Shown: positions 48,091 through 58,084, counted from the stretch's first letter. The stretch: 64,000 nucleotides of DNA from an uncultured Neisseriaceae bacterium (GCA_945267035.1 CALYOS010000004.1:1-64000), one strand, 5' to 3'. Program-made: numbers and translations. The notes: generated from the sequence alone by a model not told the origin.

Positions 48091-48627
48091 TTAATTACTA
48101 TTTAGAGGGAAGCATTGTTGACTGAACTGACTGAGGCAATTAATGGCAATAAGCATATCTTCCTCCACCGTTCCGCCACTAATGCCGATGCCAGCAATGA
48201 TACGATTTTGATGTAAACAAGGAAAACCACCACCGACACCACAAATATCAGCAATTCGTTCAACGCCAAAAAGAGCGGTATTAGGCTGCATCATTTCTGC
48301 TAATTTATGCGTTGGCATTTTCATGGCTACCGCAGAATAGGCTTTTTTGGGCGCTAAAGTATGGCTGACTAATAATGCATTTGGCATGCTAAAATAGAAC
48401 CGTTGTAAGCCATATCGATCAACCAATGCAAAGACGATATCTATACCCAGCCTTTTTGCTTGTTGTTCAGCTAAAGACGCCAGTAACATCATTTCATTGA
48501 GCGACAACTCTGGCATCAGATCGTGCTGATCTGACTGGGATGATCGATGTTGATTTGTCATCTGATAAAGATCATTGATGGCATTATCTATATAGTGATC
48601 AATGAGATTGGGTTGTAGATTGTGCAT
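48091..48627 (-). CDS. GlcG/HbpS-like protein (PduO C-terminal domain)
   Basis: 178 aa from the ATG at 48625-48627, which has GGAGAAG upstream; an earlier in-frame start lies within the pduN end. Residues about 35-175 match the heme-binding GlcG/PduO-C fold (LASLAEQQAKRLGIDIVFAL; GVGGGFPCLHQNRIIAGIGI; ISGGTVEEDMLIA). The cobalamin adenosyltransferase half of PduO is absent, in line with a B12-free pathway. The N-terminus (LIDHYIDNAINDLYQM) resembles an encapsulation helix. Confidence 0.85.
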   Translation of the reverse strand: MHNLQPNLIDHYIDNAINDLYQMTNQHRSSQSDQHDLMPELSLNEMMLLASLAEQQAKRLGIDIVFALVDRYGLQRFYFSMPNALLVSHTLAPKKAYSAVAMKMPTHKLAEMMQPNTALFGVERIADICGVGGGFPCLHQNRIIAGIGISGGTVEEDMLIAINCLSQFSQQCFPLNSN

Positions 48628-48643
48628 AGCAGTACTTCTCCGA

Positions 48644-48913
48644 TCATTCGACCAGTTCAGTGGTATCAACGATACCTACAATGGCCGCATCTATGACAGA
48701 ATGGTCTTTATTATTGGCTAATCGGGCAGAACTTCCCTTTGAGACAATGACCATTTCGCCATTACCTGCACCCACGGTATCCACAGCCACTTCCGTTGTA
48801 CCTTCCGATTGCATTTGAGCATTTAAGCGCCTGACAATGAGTAATTTCATGCCATTTAACGAAATATCTTTTGTGGTTGATACCACGGTTCCAATTACTT
48901 CAGCTAAATACAT
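48644..48913 (-). CDS. pduN: BMC-P (pentamer) shell vertex protein
   Basis: EutN/CcmL/PduN family, 89 aa, closing the vertices of the shell. MYLAEVIGTVVSTTKDISL, LLIVRRLN and AVDTVGAGNGEMVIVSKGSS, then AAIVGIVDT, follow the family pattern closely. ATG at 48911-48913 is preferred (AAAGG nine bases upstream); an in-frame TTG at 48922 overlaps the preceding stop codon. The only BMC-P gene seen in the window. Confidence 0.95.
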   Translation of the reverse strand: MYLAEVIGTVVSTTKDISLNGMKLLIVRRLNAQMQSEGTTEVAVDTVGAGNGEMVIVSKGSSARLANNKDHSVIDAAIVGIVDTTELVE

Positions 48914-48918
48914 ATATT

Positions 48919-49725
48919 TCAACCTTTAATGATGGGAATATTTTTTTGTCTGATGATATCCATTGCCAGAGGGGTCACCAGCGTGTCATAACCCAAATAC
49001 AAGGGCGTTTGTGCATTATGACAACGGACTTGAGAGGATGCTATGAGCCTATTTTTCGTTTGACGAGCAAAGTTCAACCGGTGATTGCCATGAGTGGTCG
49101 AATCTTTTTCCTGAGTTTTAACGGGTAGATTTTTTGTTTCAGCGTAACAAGCTTTAATTTTTGTTGTTATGTCAGTAATACTGGCTAACTCGATATTGTA
49201 GGCAATCAGCTTGGAAATCTGCGCATCAATATCATGTTGATAAGTTGGATTTAAGTGATGGTGCTGAGCTAAATAATCAAAGGTTACTACAATGCGCTTG
49301 TTATCCAGCAATGCTTGTTGAATCCATTTTGCCGGCAAATTATCCGCAATATGATTTACGCTTTTAGCTAAACTATTCAGTGATAACTCTGGTAACAAAA
49401 GTGTGTCATATGGCAAATCTTGCGTGAAGTTTTCATTTGTGTCGTGGAAAAAATGAATATTTTTCGTAGGTGCTGATATTAAAATTTTCTGTTTGGATAA
49501 ATGTTGCTGTGCTGAATTGGAAAAAAATATATTGATGGTTTGATTCTTAGGTAATGACAGCAATTGTTGCAAGACTGAAGCATAGCAAAGTCCGGCTTGG
49601 CCGCTAAATACAACGACTATTGATTGTGGCAATGCTAATTGCTGGTCAACTATGTTGAGCACGGCATCAGAGACCAAATCGACAATAACCTTATTGATCA
49701 GCTCAGATAAGTTGGAATTATGCAT
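48919..49725 (-). CDS. PduM-like microcompartment protein
   Basis: 268 aa, weakly recognisable. The C-terminus (TLVTPLAMDIIRQKNIPIIK) and N-terminal helix (NLSELINKVIVDLV) have the same layout as PduM, and the gene sits just before pduN, where pduM lies in enterobacterial pdu operons. It is about 100 residues longer than PduM; the central part (SIVVVFSGQAG, DTLLLPELSLNSL, NKRIVVTFDYL) resembles flavoprotein-like alpha/beta folds. Role probably in assembly or core organisation; uncertain. Good AGGGAG ribosome-binding site. Confidence 0.6.
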   Translation of the reverse strand: MHNSNLSELINKVIVDLVSDAVLNIVDQQLALPQSIVVVFSGQAGLCYASVLQQLLSLPKNQTINIFFSNSAQQHLSKQKILISAPTKNIHFFHDTNENFTQDLPYDTLLLPELSLNSLAKSVNHIADNLPAKWIQQALLDNKRIVVTFDYLAQHHHLNPTYQHDIDAQISKLIAYNIELASITDITTKIKACYAETKNLPVKTQEKDSTTHGNHRLNFARQTKNRLIASSQVRCHNAQTPLYLGYDTLVTPLAMDIIRQKNIPIIKG

Positions 49726-49736
49726 TCAAACTCCCT

Positions 49737-50561
49737 TTATCTTTGCGGTAGGTGCACGTGAAGCGCAATACCCATAGGAGTGACATACAAAGGCTCAGGA
49801 GGACAAATAATATTAAGACGGGTCTGCTCGTGAAATACTTGGGCAAAATTCTTGATGCAACTGGCTCCACCAACCAAATAGATGTTTTTGGTTCGATAAG
49901 GTTGGAGCCAATTTTTGACCAACGCAGCCATTTTTTCAATTACCGGTTTGATGATCGAAAAAACTTCATCAGCGCGTGCAGCATTTTTTTTGATCTGTTC
50001 AGCGTTTTCCACACTGATACCTAACGCACCAGCTAAAACCAATGTCATATGCGTTCCCCCTGTGGGTTCATCTACCGATAAAATAATTTTGTTATGGCGA
50101 AATAAGGCCATGCCTGTGGTGCCACCCCCAACATCGACCACTGCACCATTTTTTATCTGTAAAACTGTGGCAGCCGCAACGGGTTCATCGACCACGTTTG
50201 TCACAATTAAACCAGCTGACTCAACCACATTGGCAATCACTTTGGCATTTCCGCTGGAAATCCCTGGTGGAATGGCCGTTGCAGCATAAATCAAGGATTG
50301 TTGGAGATTTTCTTCCAGTTTTTGTTTCAGTTCGGAAACGATCTGGCTGGCTTTAGCATAATCAACCACAATGCCATCTTTAATCATGGTAGAGGGATAA
50401 GCAATACCGGCAACAGGCTGATTTTTTTCATCAATAACCGAAAGGACAATATTGGCTGTGCCTAGATCTACACCAACTTTTAACCTGCCGAAAGGTTGCT
50501 TACAAGTTTGTTGATTGATTAACTGTGCAAACTGATGTAATACGTTTTCAGGAGTTGGCAT
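49737..50561 (-). CDS. EutJ-like actin/Hsp70-fold protein
   Basis: 274 aa of the EutJ family, an ATPase-fold protein common in glycyl-radical and ethanolamine microcompartment loci. Phosphate-binding loops are VGVDLGTANIVLSVID (about residue 30) and VVDVGGGTTGMALF (about 142), plus the adenosine-site YLVGGASCIKNF near the C-terminus. Thought to act as a chaperone or reactivation factor. The N-terminus ENVLHQFAQLINQ is helix-forming and may target it to the compartment. AAGGA ribosome-binding site. Confidence 0.88.
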   Translation of the reverse strand: MPTPENVLHQFAQLINQQTCKQPFGRLKVGVDLGTANIVLSVIDEKNQPVAGIAYPSTMIKDGIVVDYAKASQIVSELKQKLEENLQQSLIYAATAIPPGISSGNAKVIANVVESAGLIVTNVVDEPVAAATVLQIKNGAVVDVGGGTTGMALFRHNKIILSVDEPTGGTHMTLVLAGALGISVENAEQIKKNAARADEVFSIIKPVIEKMAALVKNWLQPYRTKNIYLVGGASCIKNFAQVFHEQTRLNIICPPEPLYVTPMGIALHVHLPQR

Positions 50562-50787
50562 AAGTTTTCCTTACAGAGGATTTATGATTTGTTGGTTGCG
50601 CTACACAGGTCCATCAAAACTGTTATCGATTATTTCTACTCCTCTAAAATCATTAATCCTGTTTACATTTATTGTCTGTTTTCTCTTAGTGGCAGAAATA
50701 AGGTTGATTTCCTGCCATACCCCATTTCTGAAAGATAGCATTGTTTCTTTTCAGCGGTTATTACCCACAATTTCATTTCCCCCTCTG

Positions 50788-51903
50788 CTAGCCAATAATT
50801 TGCTGGATTAAAGCACGGATATCGCTATGATTAACCGGTTTCGGGTTGGTTTTGGTGCAACTATCATTTAATACAGCGGTGATGATTTGTGGCAGATTCT
50901 GTTGTAATAATTCAATATTTGCGCCTAACTCTTTGAGCGATGCTGGAATACCCATCATTTTGTTCATGCACTGAATTTCGTGAATAAGCAGTTGTACCAA
51001 CACAGTATGATCATGATGCTGTAGCCCAATTATTCTGCTGCAATGAGCATAACGATCTGTAATCAATGCATCATCCAAACTATTAAATTGAATAATGATA
51101 GGCAACAGCATGGCATTGATTTTGCCATGGGCTATATGTAGTAAAGCCCCAAGGGCATGCGCCATGCCATGTACCAATCCCAAACCGGCTGAATTAAAAG
51201 CCATTCCAGCCATACAAGACGCGTTGTGAACTTTTTCTCTGGCTAGCTGGTTACTCAGATCATCCAATACCTGAGGTAAATATTCGTACACCATGCGCAA
51301 GGATTTCTCAGCCAATGCATCGCTAAAATCATTGGCATTAATGGAAACCAACGCCTCAATGGCATGAGTCATGACATCCATACCGGTATCCATAGACACA
51401 TTTTTGGGTACGCTCATTACCAAGGAGGAATCCAGAATGGCAATATCTGCCAGCAGATCATCCGATACAAGTGGATATTTAATGTTATTGGTTGGATCAG
51501 AAATAATGGCATAAGAAGTGACTTCAGAACCGGAACCACTCGTGGTGGGGATGGCGACTAAAGCAATTTCTTCTGCGGTGCCCATTGATATCAAAGTAGC
51601 TAAAATGCCTTTGGCGGCATCCAGAGCAGAACCGCCACCAAAAGCAATGATCATCTCTGGTTTAAAATCACAAAAGAACTGTGCGCCTTGTTGCAAAATT
51701 TCAATACTGGGATCAGGTTTGACGTCTTTGAAAATCGCTACTTTACATTGAGATAATTGTTCAGTAATTCGATTAATCAAGCCAGATGAAACCATAAAAT
51801 TGTCAGTGACAATACCGATACGCAGACCGGCATACTGCTTTAATATCTGCAAAGCATTCGTTCCACTATAAATATGGGATTTAATGCTAAACTGTTTGAC
51901 CAT
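50788..51903 (-). CDS. pduQ: Iron-containing alcohol dehydrogenase (PduQ type)
   Basis: Reduces propionaldehyde to 1-propanol and recycles NAD in the compartment. 371 aa. NAD-binding GGGSALDAAKG (about residues 91-101) and the metal ligands in TGMDVMTHAIEALVS and LGLVHGMAHALGALLHIAHG fit the type III iron alcohol dehydrogenases. First gene of the rightmost leftward operon, followed after 226 bases by the EutJ-like gene, so it may be transcribed separately. Confidence 0.92.
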   Translation of the reverse strand: MVKQFSIKSHIYSGTNALQILKQYAGLRIGIVTDNFMVSSGLINRITEQLSQCKVAIFKDVKPDPSIEILQQGAQFFCDFKPEMIIAFGGGSALDAAKGILATLISMGTAEEIALVAIPTTSGSGSEVTSYAIISDPTNNIKYPLVSDDLLADIAILDSSLVMSVPKNVSMDTGMDVMTHAIEALVSINANDFSDALAEKSLRMVYEYLPQVLDDLSNQLAREKVHNASCMAGMAFNSAGLGLVHGMAHALGALLHIAHGKINAMLLPIIIQFNSLDDALITDRYAHCSRIIGLQHHDHTVLVQLLIHEIQCMNKMMGIPASLKELGANIELLQQNLPQIITAVLNDSCTKTNPKPVNHSDIRALIQQIIG

Positions 51904-52439
51904 ATGACTACCTATTAATCGAATTTAAGAACGCATTTTTCATCAACGTTAATCTAACATTCATTATTTTCGAAGTAATAGCTTATCTTTGTTCACTAAT
52001 AGTACATTCTTGTCATTGATCGATTTTCATATCAAAAAAATCATAAATCATCTGTTTTTTGAATTTAATGCAATATTCAGCAATATGCCTGTAATCGTTT
52101 GCTCTAAATGAATAATTCCAGATTGATCAGGCTTCGAATTATCGAAATGGAAATTAAGAGTTGTAGATGTTGCTGCTGCACCATTCGTTAACTTCGCTGT
52201 AACCAAATCATGCTGGTTAGTTTTCCAACATTGGCTCAAGTTTTGACTACTCAATATCCGGTATGGCTAAGTATTTGATGATGTCATCAATACAGATAGT
52301 ATTTTTTTGCTTTCTACCCCATCAATTTCACAATTAACAGGGTGTATATGTCAAAAAAATACAGTTTACTCATAGCATTATTGTGTTAAGTTTAGATAAT
52401 TTCATGCTGAAACCTTAAATAAACCGGAGTTTATGCAAA
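51904..52439. promoter_or_regulatory. Divergent promoter region between pduQ and the membrane protein
   Basis: 536 bases without a supported gene. It contains a dyad TTGATGA (52275-52281) and TCATCAA (52284-52290), extended to GTA/TAC on the outside with one bulge, and a TTGTCATTGATCGATTTTCA stretch near 52011. These could be operator sites of both transcripts. The 15-nt pduA box was not found here. Confidence 0.45.
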
Positions 52440-53345
52440 ATGGAAATATCTAATTTATTAATCGCATTTGGGTTTGGTGTTTTTGGTGCTGCTTTGGGGG
52501 CTTTAGCTGCTTTTGAATTTGTTGGACTATTGGTTATTGTTCTCGTCACTATTCAGGTGTGTACCGGCCACCCATCTGATTTTGTTAACCTTCCATTTGG
52601 CTATTTCGGCCCGCATGCAGGTGGCTTTGCTTCAGGGGTGGCTGCAACGGCCTATGCTGCAAGAAAAGGTAAACTTGGTTCCGGACGAGATATTACTGCC
52701 GGTCTATGTGGTCTTGATGCACCGGATGTTTTACTGGTGGGTGGTATATTTGGGATCATTGGTTATTTATGTATCTGGGTATTCAATAAAATTCCCACGT
52801 TTTCTTCGGGACTGGGTTGGACTGATACTGTTGCTTTTACCGTCGTTGTTTCGGGCTTTATCACCCGTTTGGTATTTGGGAAAACTGGCTTATTGGGTAA
52901 ACCAGCAGCCGGAATTAGTCATTTAAATCCGCCTGCTGAAAAATGCTGGATGCCCTATCATAGCCGTCTGCCTCAGCTATTAACGTTGGGAGTCGGGGTT
53001 GGTCTGGCGGCAGGTTATCTCGGACTTTCATTAGGTAGTAATGGTGGATTGCTGGCATTCGGGGTTTCTGCTTTTTCATTAATCTTTTTGCATTTCAATA
53101 CCAACATACCTATTTCGCATCATATTGGTCTGCCAGCAGCTACGGTAGCCGCTTTGTCCGGCAGTATATTATGGGCGGGGTTAATTGGTATCTGCTGTGC
53201 ATTGCTGGGAGAATTACTTTCCCGCTTATTTTTGGTGCATGGTGATACTCATATTGATCCCCCTGCTTTTACCATTTTTATTGCCACCACGATTATTCAC
53301 TTTTTAGCCACCATCGGACTGTTTAATACGATTACCTTGATTTAA
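52440..53345 (+). CDS. Glycine-rich multi-spanning membrane protein of unknown function
   Basis: 301 aa with about eight hydrophobic segments, rich in glycine and alanine (FGFGVFGAALGALAAFEFVG at the N-terminus). A polar loop FGPHAGGFASGVAATAYAAR and DAPDVLLVGGIFGIIGY are distinctive. I do not recognise the family. GGAG ten bases before the ATG. It sits between the microcompartment locus and ackA and may carry the diol, a product or the organic acid across the inner membrane; this is inferred from position only. Confidence 0.75.
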   Translation: MEISNLLIAFGFGVFGAALGALAAFEFVGLLVIVLVTIQVCTGHPSDFVNLPFGYFGPHAGGFASGVAATAYAARKGKLGSGRDITAGLCGLDAPDVLLVGGIFGIIGYLCIWVFNKIPTFSSGLGWTDTVAFTVVVSGFITRLVFGKTGLLGKPAAGISHLNPPAEKCWMPYHSRLPQLLTLGVGVGLAAGYLGLSLGSNGGLLAFGVSAFSLIFLHFNTNIPISHHIGLPAATVAALSGSILWAGLIGICCALLGELLSRLFLVHGDTHIDPPAFTIFIATTIIHFLATIGLFNTITLI

Positions 53346-53418
53346 CTGCTTGAGTGCGTAAATTTCATACTATAGAATTAATTGTTTATACAAAACAACT
53401 AAAGTTAAAAGGGTAATT

Positions 53419-54624
53419 ATGAGTTTAGGTAATAATGTTTTGGTGCTAAATTGTGGTAGTTCATCACTAAAATTTGCCATTATTAATCCTCAAAGTGGGA
53501 AAGAATATCTGTCTGGGCTTGCAGAGTGTTTTAATCTGCCTGAGGCCAGAATTAAATGGAATTTAGACGGTCAGAAACAGCAACAAGATCTGGGCGCAGG
53601 AGCGGCGCATAGTGAGGCTTTAAAATTCATTATTGACAGTATTTTGCCGCAGCAACCGGAATTACAATCCAGCATTACTGCGATCGGACATCGTGTAACA
53701 CATGGTGGTGAGAAAATTACTCAATCTGTGGTGCTTGATGAAACGATACTAAAAGATATTGAAGCAGCTGCCATTTTTGCACCACTGCACAATCCTGCGA
53801 ATTTAATTGGTATTCGGGAAGCAATGCAGGCATTTCCACACTTAAAACACAAAAATGTCGGTGTATTTGATACTGCTTTCCATACTACTATGCCGAAAGA
53901 AGCGTATTTATACGCTCTGCCTAAAGCATTGTATGAGGAACATGGTATTCGTCGTTATGGTTTCCACGGTACCAGCCACCACTACGTCAGTCTTCAAGCC
54001 GCTGAAATGTTAGGAAAACCATTAGAAGAGACCAACATTATTACTTGCCATTTGGGCAACGGGGCCTCAATTACGGCCATCAAAAATGGTAAGGTGGTTG
54101 ATACCTCAATGGGGTTAACTCCGCTGGAAGGTCTGGTGATGGGTACCCGTTGCGGGGATATTGACCCTGCGATCATTGTGTTCTTGTCCAAAAATCTGAA
54201 TATGCCTGTAGACGAAATAAATGATTTATTGAATAAGAAATCTGGTCTAATGGGCTTAACTGGTGTGAGCAGCGATTGTCGTTATGTAACTGAACATTAT
54301 GGTAAAGACGAAGGTGCTACCAATGCACTCGATGTCTTTGTGCATCGGTTAGTAAAATATATCGGTGCTTATAGTACGTTATTGGATGGACGTCTTGATG
54401 CCATTATCTTCACCGGTGGCATCGGTGAAAATTCAGCTGAAGTACGCGAAATGGCTATCAATAAGTTAGGCATTCTTGGCGTTAGCATCGATCAGGAACG
54501 CAATTTAGCCGCTCGCTTCGGACAACGTGGTGCCATTAACCAAGAAGGTAGCCGCCCTGTATTGGTTATCCCGACGAACGAAGAATTGATGATTGCTCAA
54601 GATGCGGCACGTCTAACCAATTAA
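53419..54624 (+). CDS. ackA: Acetate/propionate kinase
   Basis: Transfers phosphate between acyl phosphate and ADP, 401 aa. N-terminal [50 protein letters not shown] and the C-terminal [14 protein letters not shown] are all present. In this position, 73 bases after the membrane protein gene, it would harvest ATP from propionyl phosphate made by the compartment pathway, while also serving acetate metabolism. AGGG upstream of ATG at 53419. Confidence 0.95.
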   Translation: MSLGNNVLVLNCGSSSLKFAIINPQSGKEYLSGLAECFNLPEARIKWNLDGQKQQQDLGAGAAHSEALKFIIDSILPQQPELQSSITAIGHRVTHGGEKITQSVVLDETILKDIEAAAIFAPLHNPANLIGIREAMQAFPHLKHKNVGVFDTAFHTTMPKEAYLYALPKALYEEHGIRRYGFHGTSHHYVSLQAAEMLGKPLEETNIITCHLGNGASITAIKNGKVVDTSMGLTPLEGLVMGTRCGDIDPAIIVFLSKNLNMPVDEINDLLNKKSGLMGLTGVSSDCRYVTEHYGKDEGATNALDVFVHRLVKYIGAYSTLLDGRLDAIIFTGGIGENSAEVREMAINKLGILGVSIDQERNLAARFGQRGAINQEGSRPVLVIPTNEELMIAQDAARLTN

Positions 54625-54643
54625 ATATGATTTAGCTTTATCA

Positions 54644-54686
54644 GAACTATCTGCCTGGTATAACCACAGGCAGATAGTTCTTTTTT
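54644..54686 (+). terminator. ackA terminator
   Basis: 14-bp perfect stem GAACTATCTGCCTG (54644-54657) and its complement (54667-54680), a 9-base loop and a TTTTTT tract. It lies 20 bases after the ackA stop. Confidence 0.95.
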
Positions 54687-54794
54687 ATTCACCAAATCAT
54701 ACCGAATCTGTCTGCAGTAATTTAGCAAATATATCAATAATCAATAATTTACTGAATTTTAGCTTAGCTATTTCTCCAAGATTTAATTAAGCTA

Positions 54795-54814
54795 GTCGGT
54801 TTAAACCAACCGAC
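54795..54814. repeat. 7-bp inverted repeat upstream of mutS
   Basis: GTCGGTT (54795-54801) and AACCGAC (54808-54814) with a 6-base spacer, 60 bases before the mutS start. Could be an operator or a leader hairpin. Little can be said about function. Confidence 0.35.
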
Positions 54815-54873
54815 ACAACTTATGCAGTCTGTTACAATAACCCTTTAGTCAAACAAAATAATTTTCTAAGCCA

Positions 54874-57486
54874 ATGAGCAAACCGACTATGACACCGATG
54901 ATGGCGCAATACATGTCCATAAAAGCCGACCATCAGGATAAATTGTTGTTTTATCGCATGGGGGATTTTTATGAACTGTTTCTTGAAGACGCGGTAGAAG
55001 CAGCACGCTTGCTGGATATTACGCTCACTACTCGCGGGCAAATGAATGGTGAACCCATTAAAATGGCGGGTGTCCCTTATCATGCTGTGGAGCAGTATCT
55101 GGCTAAACTGGTCAAGCTCGGAAAAAGCGTGGCCATCTGTGAACAAGTGGGTGAAGTTGGCGCGACCAAAGGACCGGTAGAACGCCAGGTGGTACGCATT
55201 GTCACACCAGGTACACTGACAGACAGTGCGTTGCTGGAAGATAAAGAAACCAATCGCATCGCTGCTTTGTATTGGGTAAAAAAACAACTCGGTTTGGCTT
55301 GGTTGTCACTACAAAGTGGTGAATTTCGCTGCAAAATTATTGATCCAGAAGCCGTGGTACACGAATTGGCACGCTTACAGGCTGCGGAAATTCTGCTTTC
55401 AGATCAGACTCAGGATAAATTGAATCTGGCTGGCTATCAGCAATTATTAACGCGGTTACATGCCTGGCAGTTTGCAGCGGATACCGGTGCAAGACTGATA
55501 CAGCGATATTTCGGTAGTCAGGATTTGCGCGCATTTGGCTTGGAAGCAGGCAAACATGATGTTGCCATTGGTGCAGCAGGCGCATTGTTAAATTATGTGC
55601 AGCAAACACAAATGCAGCTTCCTAAGCATTTAGACAGTCTGACGCTGGAACAGGAAACCAGCTATATCGGCATGGATGCTAGCACACGGCGCAATCTGGA
55701 ATTAACCCAAACGTTGAGCGGACAAAAATCCCCGACATTGTTTTCAGTTTTAGATCATTGCGCTACTCACATGGGCAGTCGCTTATTGGCCATGTGGTTG
55801 CACCAACCTCTGCGCCAGCATAAACAAATTGTTGCGCGCCAAAAAGCCATTGAAACTTTGGCGGTACATCGTGTTGCCATAGCCGGCATGTTAAAACAAG
55901 TAGCGGATATTGAACGTATTGCCGCACGCATTGCTATTGGCAGTGCCCGTCCACGCGATCTATCTTCTTTACGCGATAGCTTGCATACTTTGGCCAATTT
56001 TCAGCTACCGGAAGTACCCGATAGCAGTCTGGTTGAGACCTTATTTGAACAATTTCCACCGGCCAAAGCGGTTGCTGAACAATTAACCGCAGCCATCATG
56101 CCGGAACCAGCAATCTGGTTGCGTGACGGAGGAGTGATCAATCACCACTATCATCAGGAGCTAGACGAATTACGGCGCTTACAAGATCACGGTGATGAGT
56201 TCCTGCAACAACTGGAAGCCCGTGAGCGCGAACGCACCGGTTTATCTACGTTGAAAGTAGAATACAACCGCGTACATGGTTTTTATATTGAGCTAAGTAA
56301 AGCGCAGTCAGAGCAGGCACCGGCAGATTATCAGCGTCGTCAAACGCTGAAAAATGCCGAGCGTTATATCACTGCAGAATTGAAAGAATTTGAAGAAAAA
56401 GTGCTTGGAGCGCAGCAAAATGCGCTTGCCTTGGAAAAACGCCTATATGACGCTTTACTGCAACAATTACAACAAGAGCTGCCATTATTACAGCGTTGCG
56501 CCAAAGCTGCGGCAACGTTGGATGTGCTCACCACCTTTGCTTCTTATGCTGAGCTCAGCGATTATTGCTTCCCTCAGTTTGTGAACTATCCTTGTTTACA
56601 GATTAAAAACGGTCGGCATCCGGTGGTGGCGGAACAAGTTCAACACTTTACCGCTAATGACACGCAGCTGGATGATAAACATCGCCTGATGTTGCTCACC
56701 GGTCCGAATATGGGCGGTAAATCCACTTACATGCGACAGGTTGCATTGATTGTGCTATTGGCGCATCTGGGTGCACCGGTACCGGCGGAAAGCTGTACGT
56801 TAGGAACGATTGATCAGATATTCACTCGCATCGGTGCTTCAGATGATTTGGCTTCCAACCGTTCAACTTTTATGGTGGAGATGTCAGAAACCGCCTATAT
56901 TTTGCATCATGCCACTAATCAATCACTGGTTTTAATGGATGAGGTGGGTCGTGGCACCTCCACTTTTGATGGATTGGCGCTAGCCCAGGCTATTGCTGAA
57001 CATTTGCTGCAGAAAAATCAAAGCTATACTTTGTTTGCCACCCATTATTTTGAACTGACTCAATTACCGGAACAATTTAGTCACGCTTTTAATATGCACC
57101 TTGCCGCTTTGGAAGATGGGCAAGAAATTACTTTCCTGCATCACATTGAACCTGGACCAGCGAGCAAAAGTTATGGTATTGCCGTGGCCAAACTCGCCGG
57201 TCTGCCCAGCCGTGCATTAAATTCAGCGTATCGGCATTTACAATCATTGGAACAGCACGCAGCGGCGAATCAACCTCAAATGGATATGTTTCAAGTGAAA
57301 TCCGATCTAGACGCAACACGCAATGATGCTGAACACGATGAAGCCATGGTGGCTGCTGCTGTGATACCGGCTGATCTAAGCGATAAACTCTCATCGCTGA
57401 ATCCGGATGAGCTGACTCCAAAAGCAGCCTTGGCATCCATATACGAATTGGTGCAATGGTGGCAACAATATCAGCAAGATCATTGA
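54874..57486 (+). CDS. mutS: DNA mismatch repair protein MutS
   Basis: 870 aa mismatch recognition ATPase. The mismatch-binding Phe-X-Glu is in [12 protein letters not shown] (about residues 29-40). The ATPase has Walker [10 protein letters not shown], Walker [17 protein letters not shown], and the C-terminal helix-turn-helix region. The C-terminal stretch after about 800 carries the linker and dimerisation segment ending QWWQQYQQ, as in full-length MutS. Monocistronic. Confidence 0.97.
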   Translation: MSKPTMTPMMAQYMSIKADHQDKLLFYRMGDFYELFLEDAVEAARLLDITLTTRGQMNGEPIKMAGVPYHAVEQYLAKLVKLGKSVAICEQVGEVGATKGPVERQVVRIVTPGTLTDSALLEDKETNRIAALYWVKKQLGLAWLSLQSGEFRCKIIDPEAVVHELARLQAAEILLSDQTQDKLNLAGYQQLLTRLHAWQFAADTGARLIQRYFGSQDLRAFGLEAGKHDVAIGAAGALLNYVQQTQMQLPKHLDSLTLEQETSYIGMDASTRRNLELTQTLSGQKSPTLFSVLDHCATHMGSRLLAMWLHQPLRQHKQIVARQKAIETLAVHRVAIAGMLKQVADIERIAARIAIGSARPRDLSSLRDSLHTLANFQLPEVPDSSLVETLFEQFPPAKAVAEQLTAAIMPEPAIWLRDGGVINHHYHQELDELRRLQDHGDEFLQQLEARERERTGLSTLKVEYNRVHGFYIELSKAQSEQAPADYQRRQTLKNAERYITAELKEFEEKVLGAQQNALALEKRLYDALLQQLQQELPLLQRCAKAAATLDVLTTFASYAELSDYCFPQFVNYPCLQIKNGRHPVVAEQVQHFTANDTQLDDKHRLMLLTGPNMGGKSTYMRQVALIVLLAHLGAPVPAESCTLGTIDQIFTRIGASDDLASNRSTFMVEMSETAYILHHATNQSLVLMDEVGRGTSTFDGLALAQAIAEHLLQKNQSYTLFATHYFELTQLPEQFSHAFNMHLAALEDGQEITFLHHIEPGPASKSYGIAVAKLAGLPSRALNSAYRHLQSLEQHAAANQPQMDMFQVKSDLDATRNDAEHDEAMVAAAVIPADLSDKLSSLNPDELTPKAALASIYELVQWWQQYQQDH

Positions 57487-57523
57487 TTACTTTTGCCCAA
57501 AACCACTTTCATTGATTTAAGGC

Positions 57524-57551
57524 TTGACATTGTCGGCATTATGCGTATAAT
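57524..57551 (+). promoter_or_regulatory. Promoter of the initiator tRNA gene
   Basis: Exact consensus TTGACA (57524-57529) and TATAAT (57546-57551) with a 16-base spacer, 15 bases before the tRNA. GC-rich discriminator is not pronounced. Confidence 0.92.
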
Positions 57552-57566
57552 TATCACCTTACCAGA

Positions 57567-57643
<77 letters not shown>

Positions 57644-57650
57644 AATTCCT

Positions 57651-57681
57651 AAACGCCTTGTTTAAAACAAGGCGTTTTGTT
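57651..57681 (+). terminator. tRNA-fMet terminator
   Basis: 13-bp inverted repeat AAACGCCTTGTTT (57651-57663) and its complement (57665-57677), followed by T-rich sequence. Starts 8 bases after the tRNA end. Confidence 0.9.
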
Positions 57682-58084
57682 TTATCGACTTATCTCATGC
57701 AATTTACTTTGTTCAGTTATCCTTCTACGGAATGCTTTTAGCAAAAAATATAATGCAACGAATAGGGAAAAAACTATGTTGCGTTACGGTTTAGACAAGT
57801 TTTTTCGCTTTGTGGCTTGTAAAACCTAGGCAAATAAACACTGACTGGATAACTAGACATTATCTGATTGGATAAATAAGCAATATGCTTGCTGTTCACT
57901 ATCCAAACCCGTTACCAATACTAAAAAGCAAAAACAGCAATTTTTAGTTTCATATGTTTAAATTATATGTAAAAAATTTTATAAAAATAGGTATATAAAA
58001 TTATACATTTATCGCAATTGGACATCTGTTTAGTAATAAAACTAAAGAACACAATCCCCTATCTTCAGTTTCATAGTTATTAAG
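57682..58084. other. Intergenic region
   Basis: About 400 AT-rich bases between the tRNA terminator and an AT-rich membrane-protein gene. No gene or clear attachment site duplicate of the tRNA 3' end was seen. Confidence 0.45.

Noticed and set aside
48091..48627. Full PduO cobalamin adenosyltransferase
   Set aside because: Only the GlcG-like C-terminal domain is present; no ATP:cob(I)alamin adenosyltransferase motif is found, and the pathway needs no B12.
52048..52254. Short minus-strand frame upstream of pduQ
   Set aside because: No ribosome-binding site, no similarity recognised, and it lies in a region with likely operators; treated as noncoding.
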